A DNA stretch of 64,000 nt, from assembly GCA_024305405.1 (NCBI GenBank), contig JAKNDB010000076.1, positions 372,001 to 436,000 on the forward strand, written 5' to 3'. The translations under genes and the position numbers were made by a program. Source of the DNA: Dirofilaria immitis (lineage: Eukaryota; Nematoda; Chromadorea; Rhabditida; Onchocercidae). This document shows positions 50,021-61,845 of the stretch, one piece after another (position 1 is the stretch's first letter; every line of letters begins with the position of its first letter). The notes under the pieces were generated by a model, which had not been told where the DNA came from, ran no database searches, and saw nothing but the letters and a program-made list of their open reading frames with translations.

Positions 50021-51070
50021 ATGACTTCTTCCGGATCTTTTAAATTGTTTGCATTACATTCAGTTATGACTTCAACCGATCTCGATAATTTAAACCTGTC
50101 TTTTCAGTTAGTTGATTCCTTCTGTCATAATTGGAAACATTTTAAAGCACTCTTGGCTTTAAACTTATCAAGTATTAATTATATCAAATGCCTTGTGGAT
50201 GAAATAAGTGGAACGGTGGGACGATACTAATTTATAAACATGAAGTAAACTGAAAAACTTCCATTGTAGTATTTGGAAGATAAGGATGACGAAGTTCAAG
50301 AAGGTAGTCTGATTGAATATTGTCGTATAAATCATCATGAGAATGCGAAATGCCGCCCACAAATATTCTTGGCCAACAAAATTATCAAGATTACTCCTTT
50401 AGAACACGAGAATTTCGACAAGATGGTATGCTATTACATTATTTTCAATACTGAATATCAGACTTAAAAAAATAAGCTATAAATAAATCTTTTACACAAA
50501 TTTGATAATTTCAATTAGACAATAATCATTCTCAATCGATTGATAATTTTTTGCTTTTTTTATTGGTGCAATAATATTAGCTTGTAAAATATATGACTTC
50601 TCCTGTCATTCTTCAAAAATTTTCATAACTTTCATTGAATACTGCTTATGCGTTATTATTGCTTGATGCTATTATAGATGATTTAATGAAATAATGCTTA
50701 AAATTTCTCATTTCCATCGAAGTTTTTTTCTGAATTGGAATTCAACTTCTTTACGGATTTATTAAATTGGTAAAGAAGTAGAAAATGATATCACTTAAGA
50801 GAGAAAGGAATACTTTGATTATTTTATTTACTTCTCCAGAATTGACATAGTGAATGATCCTTATTTGAGGAGGATATTGTATTTCGACATCATCCAGAAA
50901 TCGTTTCTTTAATTAATAAGTGAGTTTTGTGGAAGTGACGATGATGATTATTTGAAATCATTTATTGCTGCTTGTGACAAGACATTCATTTCCATCCTCT
51001 CCTTTCCAGGCTTAATCAATACTACAGCGAGCTTAGGGTCATCATGGGTCAAGGCAAGAACAAAACTTAA
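50021..51070 (+). CDS. unrecognised four-exon gene, about 153 residues
   Basis: Exons 50021-50215, 50270-50425, about 50870-50919 and 51010-51070, with a phase-consistent frame from ATG to TAA. Introns are short (54, 444 and 90 bases), and donors include a good GTGAGT after exon 3. Visible segments are LVDSFCHNWKHFKALLALNL (helical), the acidic EDKDDEVQEGSLIEYC, KCRPQIFLANKIIKITPLE, FRHHPEIVSLINKLNQYYSE and the C-terminus MGQGKNKT. There is no signal peptide or membrane segment, and it is probably helical and intracellular. The second ATG, giving MTSTDLDNL, is an equally good start. The exon 3 acceptor (TTTGAG) is weak. The frame past the stop stays coding-like for another 30 codons (FEPEEYKLSITMQQHLLNFG), so the TAA at 51068-51070 deserves checking. 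I recognise no family. Confidence 0.5.
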
Positions 51071-53724
51071 ACAAAAGCTGAAGCAAGACCATTCGAACCA
51101 GAGGAATATAAACTTAGCATTACAATGCAGCAACACTTATTAAACTTCGGAAATATACGGTAAAAGAAGTGGCGAAGCTGGTTTGAAGGATTTGATGAGC
51201 ATTCAAAGTTATAGTATCGTTTGTCTTCTGCTATATGATGAATTATGGTATTCTATAAAAGAGTATCCTTTGTCTTCAAGCCTGATATATAAGGATATAT
51301 AGCAATCCCGATTTCGTACTACTTGTGCAGTTCCTTCTCTAACAAATCTCTCTCGTCAACATTTCAATTATTACTCTTTTGCTTTGTTCGATAGACAAAT
51401 TTATATCATGAATATTGAGTACTTTCCGCATTAATTCATTACTATTCTTAGCCTTACTCAAAATGATCGATAAAGATAGCTATTCATAATTTCATAAGTC
51501 GTTTTGGAATCTCTCGGAGAACGATTCAGGATTGCAACATTTACATGGCATGAAGATTTGGCATTCAATGTGATAGAATTAATACAACAATTTACAGGCT
51601 TTATCGCTTTTAGTACTAAGTCTGATATAGGCTAATAACTGAAATGGGAATAGGCTTTTATTCAATCCTTCATGCAATATATTTACAGAAGACGAAAAAT
51701 GAATCTAAGATGATAGTGCATAATTAAAAAATCCTTACTACCTCGAACTAATCTGATTCATTATTTCATTTTTCGCTCTCTAGCAACCTTTTCGAAAAAA
51801 GAAAAAATTGATCATAATGAATTTTACATCTTTTAAACTATTCTAAAATTTTTGAATTCTATGATAAATTCCGGAATTTGGAATGAGTCATGCATTCTGA
51901 AGAAAGACCGTAAAAACAGAGAAGTCTACTGCAAAGACATTTTTCCAGATATTTAGTCTAATTATCCTGTGAATACTTTAGAAAATGATTTCTCCCATTC
52001 ATGTCTCTTGGTATGTTTTGCAATATACAAGTACTCTAATAGTTTACATTGGCGAAATTAGTAAAAAATAATAAGGAAATTCGAGAGAGGACAAATTAAC
52101 TCTCGTTGAGGCACTTTTGTTCAGAAATTCAATTCCAAAATATCAGACAACTGTTTCTTGCTATTAAAAAAATTTTACTCTGCCATATTTCTTTGTTCCT
52201 TCAATTTAATTATTCCTTTTCAAGTGAAAATTTAAGGAAAATTTCATGAATGAAAGAAATATTTAATCACAATTTGATTTTTAAATTTAAATTCAAGGAT
52301 TTTAATATTAGTAATATTATCTTTAAAGCATATATTGGTCAAATGTCGGTTAAGACCTTCTCGTTCTCCTCATTTTCGATTTGAAACTTGATTTTTAAGA
52401 TGAATTTTATGCAAAAAAGGAGCTTAATTTATTGATTCATTGATGAATTTAGTTTGCAATATAATAATTAAGAGGAATTTCATACACAATTGAAAAAATC
52501 GTAGAAGGATGCTATCAGATGGCTGACTCACAAATGTTAAATATGACAAGTTAAACAACAAATGATTCCCTAAGATGAGATTAAGTAATACTGTTTCATT
52601 TAAGTTTTTAATTTTCTCTTTAAATTTAAAATTTTCAGATTATCTTTTATAAATTTAATAATTTATTTTTACAATTTACAATTTTTTTTTATATTTTTAC
52701 AATCTTTTTTTAACTAATTTTAGGAAGGATAAGGAAAGTAGATAAGAACAATTTTTGCAACTTAACACTTCTTCTGTCAAATCTACTTCCAACAAGATGT
52801 ATTAAAAAAGAAGATTCTTGTCGCTCAACATCTTCAACTTGCTTGTCATCAGAAAAAAGGATAACGGAAATCATTTATTCCATTATTAGGAATGATTACA
52901 ATGACTGATAAGCGACCAAATTCTAGATAAATGAAAAATATTTACAACATATGCATGGAAATAAAGTAAATCCAAAGAAAAGAATAAAAAGAAACTTAAA
53001 GAAGTTGGCTTCTTTTCGAGCTCATAGTTCAATTTTTTTTAATTAGAATCCATCTATCTCTCTCTCTTCTCATAGTTGAGTTGACTGATAGAATGAATAT
53101 CACTGTTATTGAAATGTGTAGTGATTATATGACGAATGATTTCAGTTTTTCTTTACTAGTTCTATCATTATTATCATCATTATCATTTGTAAGAATACTA
53201 ACAGCAACAGTGACACCTCACCTTCGCCTACAATCATTGATGTCATTATTGTTATTATTCTTTTGGTCAATGCGAAGGATGGTTATGTTGATTTAGCATG
53301 AAGGAAAAATGAATTCATAAAATTATCATATTGCATCATGTCATTTACTTCATTTGAAATATTTTGTTGATTTTGAAATTTTGTTGAACATTCTGCAATA
53401 AATTACTTTGAAATAATGAAATATCAGTGACTTAACCAGCAGATATGTGAAATGATCAGCTGACTAAGGAGAGAAGGAAAAAGTTGAAAAAAATATATAT
53501 ATATATTATATATAATCAACAGAATGATATATTTAATGCAAAAGATGAAAGATACAAATTGATTGGCACGACACCACTTCCATATGACGAAAATTTCTGG
53601 CATAAACAATTGAAATATTCATATTGCTCTCATCTTCTTCCCATTTCTTCTTTAATTACCCGCCTGCCCTTGCAACTCCTAAATTTGTTAATTTTATTGG
53701 TTGCTAATAATGAATATTTTGCAG
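51071..53724. other. interval between the 50 kb gene and the LIM-9-like gene
   Basis: Presumed 3' flank of the 50 kb gene and either upstream region or 5' intron of the LIM-9-like gene. Short hydrophobic ORFs (53081-53296) come from TCATTATT repeats. No exon is supported. Confidence 0.45.
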
Positions 53725-56700
53725 TACGTATCGTCAAAACGTTGCAACAATACGATGCGAAAAGATGACCTCTGCGAGGATGTTAATTTGGGAAGTCTTT
53801 GTCTAACGCTAAATTGCAAATGTAGCGGTTTCAAGCCGCATTCTTGGAGGTCAGTTGTTTATTTATGCAAGTTTTTCCTTTCCGAGTTGATTCATCGGGA
53901 ACAAGTTAGCTCATTTTCCAACTAACATATCGGCAGCGATATATTGGCTGCTGAGTTGCTGGCATGTTGGCTTCTCGAACCAGCAAGTGAATAAAATCAA
54001 AATTATTAGTTTTATATATTCTAACATATATAATCGTTAAATAATTCCCACTGGTTATTCTATCTAATTGTATTAATTAATTATTTAATCTTAGCTTTTT
54101 CTTTTTCTCGCCATGTCTTTTAGCAGTTTATTTCGGCGTTTACTTTATTGAATTGTCAAGCCATATCTTAAATTTCAATGAATTGATAATAGATATATTT
54201 GATTAATTTCGGAAGCATTATAAAATTCACTTAACTTTTTGTAATTAAACTTGTTTATTGATTATCAACGAAATCTTCTTGCATTTATCAAAATCATTGT
54301 TTTATTATGAAGTCTTTAATTTTGCTTCTATGTTAGAATTTTTATAAATAAAATATTATGATGCAATATGTTTTAGAATGATGAAGCAAATTAGCATTAA
54401 ATTTGAAATTTAGATTTTAAAGCATAAGGTAGTAGAAGAAAAATCTTAGCTTCAAATGAAAATTGAGAAAGATGTTGTCCAAATGATTGGTTAGTAAGCT
54501 TGGCCTAAGTCAAGAAGAAGGACGTAACTGTGCAAAATCAATGCCTTCGCTAGTAGTTTAAGGCTAGATCAAGACAATTAAAATTCCTAGAAAGCTAAGT
54601 TTAGTGTCTTTTCCGTTTTCTTTTCTTAATTACTGAGATATATTTGAAAAAAAAGAAAAAACAACGATAAGGTGAAAAGATGAGTTTATTTAATATAAAC
54701 AGATAAACTTTTGGAACTTTTCCATTATTGGTTTTTACTTCTTCTTTTACCTCATCGATAGACTATATTAATTCCTACGATTCTTATTGCTTTGCAAATT
54801 TTATGAAACTTTTAATCATGCTTGCTATGATTTCTTATGATTGCGGACATTTTCCGTAATTACAGCCTAGATAGAATTTTATGATTATAAACTTAATATC
54901 TTATTATAAAGATGCTTAACGAGATGGTTTGTTATTTCAAATAATTTAAAATTTATTGAAAAATAATATGCTTTGTTAAAATGAAAGAAGTTGAGTTATT
55001 ATTTTCATATATCTTTGTTAGTTTTATACAAATTATCCGTATTGAAATTATATACGGTGGTTTATAATTTATTTGTTTACAGCATTTAAAATGTAATTAT
55101 GTTGCTTCATCTTGCTAATATAACAACGATATTCAATAGTTTACGCTTGAATTGTCTGGTATTCAATAATTTCGAAAGAAATTTATGCATAAACATTTCC
55201 TAAACATTGATTCTTTAAAGCTCTTTCTATTCAAAAAAGTAATTCAAATCAGATATTCAATTTTCCTCGTCCTATTTTAAACAGTTTTCTAGAAATTTAC
55301 ATTTTTAAAATTATTTGCATATTGATACAGGTTATTATTTTTTCTTTTATTATTGAGATAAAAAAATATTTCAGACCAAAAATTGACATACTTCTGTTTA
55401 TTACTTTTCTTCTTATAATATGTTTTTCAATAGTGCCGTGATTTGTCAAATGAACGGAATATTAGTTTGACTCTTAAAAAATTTCGTTTTATCCAATCAA
55501 TAGTCACGTTGCGGGAATTTAGATCATTTGACAATTAGATAGACCGTTAGCGTGTTTCGCTTTCATTAAATATCCTGATTATCACTCATAAATCTGCTAT
55601 CGATTACTGTCATTACTAAATTTATAGATAGAATTTTTTATTTGGAAAAAGAGTAAACATTCCAGAATTAAACTTTAAAAACGCATCAAAATTTCCAAAT
55701 TCGTTAATATTTTTTTATTTTTGTATTTTTTCTATTCAAATAAATTTTATGGTTTCAAGATTTGGATATTTATAGTATTAATTTAAAAGTTATTTTTGTT
55801 ATATTAAATATAAATATTAAAGGAAACGTCTTATTATCATCCATCAAATTATTTTTCAAGCATTTATGAAATTTTATGATAGAAAAAATCGATTAAAAGG
55901 TAGAATAATGAAACAAAAATGAAAAGTAAACTTTCAATATTGGTATTAATGTAAACTTTTGAATTAAATTATAACTTAAATATAAAAAATCTCTAAGCCT
56001 TAAATGATTCTTCTTTGTTTTAAAGTATTATACTCAATTTTTTTAGTTCAATATTTTGAATTGATTCAGTCTCCAAGGTAATTGCTGATTTTAGGAAAGG
56101 AGTGCGAAAGTCCAAGAGAAATTAGACCGATAAGAAAGAAGAGCTTGGAAATTAGTATACTTTTTGCCAGCGCAATACTGCAATTGATTTAACGCTTTAT
56201 TGCACATATAATATTATGCGGTTTTCTTTCCTCCAGACTTAGACTCCTTCCCTTCATTGTCCTCGAGACTTCAATCTTAGTTGATACATCCATCATAGAT
56301 ATGCATATTGATATTCGAGTATATATAATATTCGTGTATGCACAGTTGAAATTTTGGCTGCATTTAGAAAACTTGGGGCAAATTTTGGAAATCTCGAAGA
56401 AAAATGAATATTACTTTTTCATAAGAATTAGTCTATTCAATAGTATTCTCAGTGGAAGATAAATTTTAACGTACATTCCTCTTCCTTTTTCTGCCTTAGA
56501 TTTATGATATTCAGAATTTATTTGGCCTGTTTCTTCTCAATTCATTATGAACAGACTCTAATCATTATCACTGCTACTACAGATATTATTAATTCGTTGC
56601 TAATATCATTATTGATTTTTGAACTGCCCCAGTACTTTATAAATTTTAAACTAAGGATTTCAATTATTCTTTTCTGATTCTGATATTCTGATTTTTTGTC

Positions 56701-59700
56701 ACGAAAATAAGCTTTTAATTAATTTTTAAGGAATTGACAGTTACAAATGTAATTCCTCAGGTCTTAATCTTTTCAATTAAAGCATTCCTTGTATAACTCA
56801 TAATATGAACTTTGAATCTAAGCATTGTTTTGACCTATTATTTATACCTTTACCTTCTGGTACTAAACGAATGTCAATTTCGATTTTCCTTGAACAGTCA
56901 TAACAACAACGATAACATCTGGTTGATCTTTTCTCAATTTTTATTGTTATTATAAACGACAGCACTTGAAACATCACTTATACATTGCAATATTTTTCCC
57001 TTGTCTAACGCCATGAAACATTAAGACATGAAGATCGCTTCAGCTTTGGCTGCTATCACATCACAATTCAGCTGTTCTTGAACTCTTACTTATGATCCTT
57101 CTTGCATTATAATCTAATTGTCGTCAGACGACGTTCATACTTCATCCTCGAGAATTTATTCTCCTTCGCTTGTTATTCATTTATAATCAGTGGTGCTATT
57201 CGCGAGCTTATCATCGATGTTTTCCGATATTGCTATGTATGTTTAAATTTGTAGTTTTTTTATCAATATTATCTTTAGGAAATCTTCCATTACTCTCTCA
57301 TTTTTTAAAGTTTCTGAAATAAGTGATGTTTGCTGAAATTGTCTTAACATTTTTCAAGCATCAATATTTATCATTAAAGCTGTAATAAATGAGGTAGTGG
57401 TATTGAAACTTATTTAAACCCGTCAGCTTCCTTCCAAATTTAATTCTTTTCCTGATGTTATTAATTTGTGCGAATTTAATTAGCAAAGTCGAATCAATTG
57501 AAACTTTCTTGAAAAAAGTCATACAACAGTGCTAAACGACAATGATGGAAAACAATGCATTTTAATAGCCATTAGTTGACATAATTTCATTATTCATGGA
57601 CAATTGTAGGGTCATAGGTTACAGGATAAATTCTAAACACTGGACTGTATCATCCACAAATACAGGGATTATTTGTATAATTAATTGATTTCAATCTATA
57701 TTAATGATATACCATATAAAAATTGATTCGAAGTTTAATGATAGTAAGCTTGTTCCACAATTACATTCATTTTGACTTCTTGCTGAAGCAAATTTGGAAA
57801 AAAAAAAAATTGTCATGTTTTTAAGAGCGCCACATATCTCTTACATCTCATCTTCCAATTTAATAAATTCGACAGTTTTGAATAAATTTAAGAATTTTCC
57901 AACTTGGGGCTTCAAATAACAACTTTCATCTATCTAGTTTAATTCTAAATTTGATTTTTTTTCGAAATGTATCTAAAGATATTTTTTTATGGAAAACTTT
58001 AATAGACGATATAATATTCTAATTTGTGCTCTAAGATTTTTTGATTAAAGCTCGATTTAAGCGAGTTAAAAATATTCTCATCGTTCGTTTAGCAACTTCT
58101 CCATTTGATAATTATTTCTGATTAGTGCTGACTTATTGATTAATTTATCTGCTTGCTGGAAATTGCAAAGTTTGAACGCTTGCTTTATATAATTTTTGGG
58201 GATTGACTTTATGCAAGTCTTTTATTGAATTTTGAAATCATTGAATTTAAACACTTGACCTGGAAATTTACATTAATTTGTATATAACTTAAATTCTTTC
58301 ATAATTATTCCAAGTCTTCTGGAGCTATAAACCGAAGCTTATGCCAATAATTATATACTAGTTAACGTATAGAATTCAAGTTCAAATATGTTTTCGTTTT
58401 CCAAGATTGAATTAGCTCACATATTGCTTAACATTTGTTTTTCAATTTTCGATTTCAAGCTTCATGATTTATTTCTGATTTCAATTGTTTTGGAAATTAA
58501 CAATCAAGTAGGCATAACTTCTATATGATAAAACTTCTATCATATTGTCTAATCTCTTAAACATTTCTAATTTATACATTTAGTAAACGTTACTTATTGG
58601 CTTTTAATCGAACTCAAAACTGATATATTTTTAACAAAATATTTTAGATTATCTTCCGATTATATCGTATGTTTTAAATTTAGTATTAATAAGTAGACGG
58701 ATAGCTATTCAGATTTAGCACATTCCAAAGTTAATAATTGCATAAAACATACATCTTATTTTTGCTATGATAGTATAGCAGACATAATAAATTGTTTTTT
58801 TTGCTTATTTATAAGCAAATTGTTTTATAGCCATAATAGTTCATTATATTTCTCCGAAATTATCAAAATCGCTTTCATTTTCAATGAGCAGATGAGTTTA
58901 TATTAATAGATAAATTAAAGTTATAGAAAATGGCTTAGATATAAAATTCAGTAGAAAATTAAAAATGGGAATTTATACTTAAACTCTACCAACTTCAAAT
59001 TAAACGATAATAACTTTAGTATGGAAACGAATCAGATAAAAGAGAAAAATGCTATAACTATCCATGATGAGAAAATGAATTTTGGTGAAATTTTGGGTTT
59101 ACTTTGCAAAAATTATAATGAATTAATTAATCAATGACATAGAAATTTATATCAGTGTTAATTTTTTTTTTTTAATTTAATTGCATAACTTTATGATTCG
59201 GATAAGAGAAAGCAGCTACAACATTTTTTAGAATTCAAAATTTCGATTATTTTCCTTTTGGAATTTAAAGAAAGAATAAAATCTATTTTCACTATTGAAA
59301 TTTTTTAGAATTGACTGGACTTGCTTGTTGCCGAAAATAAATAATTGAAGAAAGTTAAAATTTTTATTGTTTGGAAATAGCAATATATTAAAGAATGAAA
59401 TTTTAAATTTTTAAACGAAATGATTTTTAAATTATCCTTTGCAAACGTTAAAAGAATTTTTATAAACTGCAGTGTTTCAATTTCTTGACTATTTCTATTT
59501 TTTGCACAGTTTTTTTGTCTTAAAACTTAATTGTCAAATGACACTACTTTCTTTTATAATATCACGATTTCTCAATGATACAGTATATCTGCTTCACTCG
59601 TATTTTTTAGCAGATTTGAAAGCATGGAACAACTTATTTTAACGTATTATCATTCTTAAACTTAATAAAATAAGCAAACAGAAGTAATACAAACATATTT

Positions 59701-61845
59701 TCCAGGAAAGTTTGCGTTCATTGCAAGTGTAATCGTACTGATCACGAGATAGCTTCAAGTAATCGAAACCTCACTGTCCGTGAACGTATCGGAATCTCGC
59801 CGCTCTGTATGATACTTTTTTTCTCTCGTATTAATTTCGAGTAAGGCATATTCCAATGTTTACATTATTCGATATCTTTCTTTTGTCGATAGGTTGAAAC
59901 AATCATAAATTATTAGATTGAAGAGTTCAGTACTTAATTGCCATATGTGATTGAGCTATATACACAAATATTTCAATAATCATTCATTATTAATCTATCT
60001 CAATTTAGTTTAAAATATATCTATTTTACCCTTATTTTAGGGGCTATTCAATTTTACTTCCTATAAATGTCGTTCTGATTATTTGATTCTAATTTAATCC
60101 TTATCATATCATCCTAAATATTATTAACAATTCATTCTATCATTATGATTGTTATGATATATGGAAACGCAGAAAGATATGAAATTGTTTTTTTATTCCA
60201 GTTTTCTTCAAATACTCTATCTATAGCAGAGTAAAACAATAGTAACTCGATATCTATTTCTTACTTGGCAATATACTTTCGTCACTAGTGATTTCAGTAG
60301 AGATGTCATCAACCGCAGTATCACAAAATACTCGCCGTGCTGATGTGCCCGGTTCTATAAGTCATGGCTATTCATGGGTACCACCAGGACTTACCCGTCT
60401 TAAGGTTATATTGAAATTTCATTTTATTACTGAAAATGTTATAGAGTTTATAAAAGTCAGGAAGATTAAGTAGGAAATTTTTTCGTGCCAATAAAGCAGC
60501 ATTCATGATCTGTATATTTTTTAAGGTAGAAGAATATATGGCACAATTACCAAATCATGTGGTTCCACGGATAAATAGTAATGGTGAAAAGTTTCGCGAG
60601 AAACAGCTAATGTTGCAGGTTAATTATATTTGTTTTTATTCGATTCCGAGAATCCTTATCTTCATTTAATCATATAAATAAGATATATATTTTCCAGTTA
60701 TGTCCAACTACCTGTCATCTAAAGTGGATAAGTTTATTCAATTACATAAGTAACTCATTATTTCAGCTACCACAACAGGATCTATCATTGGCATATTGTA
60801 AACATCTTTCAAATAACGTTGAAAGGAAACATTACGAAGAATTTATCAATGCACGGAATGAAATCGCCTTGGATATTGGCTTTGTTTGTCCCATCATTCC
60901 AAAACAAATGGTCGTTTATCTTACTGTTTAATTCATTAATATGTAGAAATGCGAATATGTAAAAAATATTTTATATTCTAAATAATATCAAATAATTAAA
61001 CATCTTTCCAATATTTCTTTGATGTCTTATTTGCTCAGTAACATCTCAAATTGTAATCATAAGCAACAGCTTTTCATTTTGAAAGAATTTAAAGAGATAG
61101 ATTGAAATAGTACCAATCACTTTGTTGATATGCTTAAAAATTGTTTAAATATTTGCGATTATAGTTAAAACTTCAAAAGTTTTATACAATCTTCATTTCT
61201 ATAAGGAATGATAGAAAGAGAGATACCCTAATGAACTTTCCCGTTTTACTACACATCGGTCAAATATGCGCTCCTGCCCGTACTTGAGAAAACGAACTAG
61301 TTTTCATGAATCCTACTACAATCGATTATAAAATTTCAATCTCAGCTTCCTTACTTTGTCGAGTTTATTGTCTTTGAATGCAAAGATAAGCAAATTGCTA
61401 AGATTCTGAAATTCATCAATTAAGCCTATGTCGTGAATTAGATATATTTTTTCCTTTTTTTTTAATAAAATTTGCAGGAAAATCAGTAAAACTTTTAAAC
61501 TTAAAATAATGCGGAATGCAGGAATGTAAGAAATGCCGTGGAGTATTGGAAAGGAATGAAATGGCTATAATAGCGCCAAAACTGGGTGAAAGTAACGGTT
61601 GGCATCCGGCTTGTTTCACGTGTGCTACTTGTGAGCAGGTATTGAATCTTTCGTATTCGAACATTTAAATCAATTAATCGTTCTATTAAATGCATAATTA
61701 TGTATATTGTTATTGTATGAATTTATGCTTTTACCTATAATTACAGCTTCTGATCGATTTAACGTATTGCGTTAAGGACGGTACTATCTATTGCGAAAGA
61801 CATTATGCTGAACTTCATAAACCAAGATGTAATGCCTGTGATGAG
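53725..61845 (+). CDS. lim-9: PET-LIM protein, LIM-9/Limpet type (3' end outside window)
   Basis: Seven exons with intact phase: 53725-53849, 59706-59806, 60298-60404, 60526-60618, 60767-60910, 61522-61638 and 61747-61845. In order they encode a Cys-rich N-terminal motif ([20 protein letters not shown]), a PET domain ([20 protein letters not shown], then [14 protein letters not shown] and [15 protein letters not shown]), and LIM1 (CKKC ... [12 protein letters not shown] ... [12 protein letters not shown]), ending as LIM2 begins (RCNACDE). The PET wording matches Limpet/LIM-9 better than testin, from memory of the families. In C. elegans LIM-9 is an FHL-like scaffold at muscle dense bodies and M-lines. 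The remaining LIM domains must lie right of 64000. Start: ATG 53755 (MRKDDLCED) or 53710 if unspliced; the acceptor TTTTGCAG at 53724 allows an upstream exon. Confidence 0.82.
53850..59705 (+). other. 5.9 kb first intron of the LIM-9-like gene
   Basis: Bounded by donor GGAG|GTCAGT and acceptor TTTTCCAG. Very AT-rich. Around 56990-57230 the minus strand shows protein-like segments separated by stops in one frame (see findings). No other gene is supported. First introns of this size often carry regulatory sequence, but I can point to no motif. Confidence 0.65.

Noticed and set aside
50948..51136. Minus-strand ORF opposite the 50 kb gene's last exons
   Set aside because: Antisense shadow; the plus-strand exons have splice sites and consistent phase.
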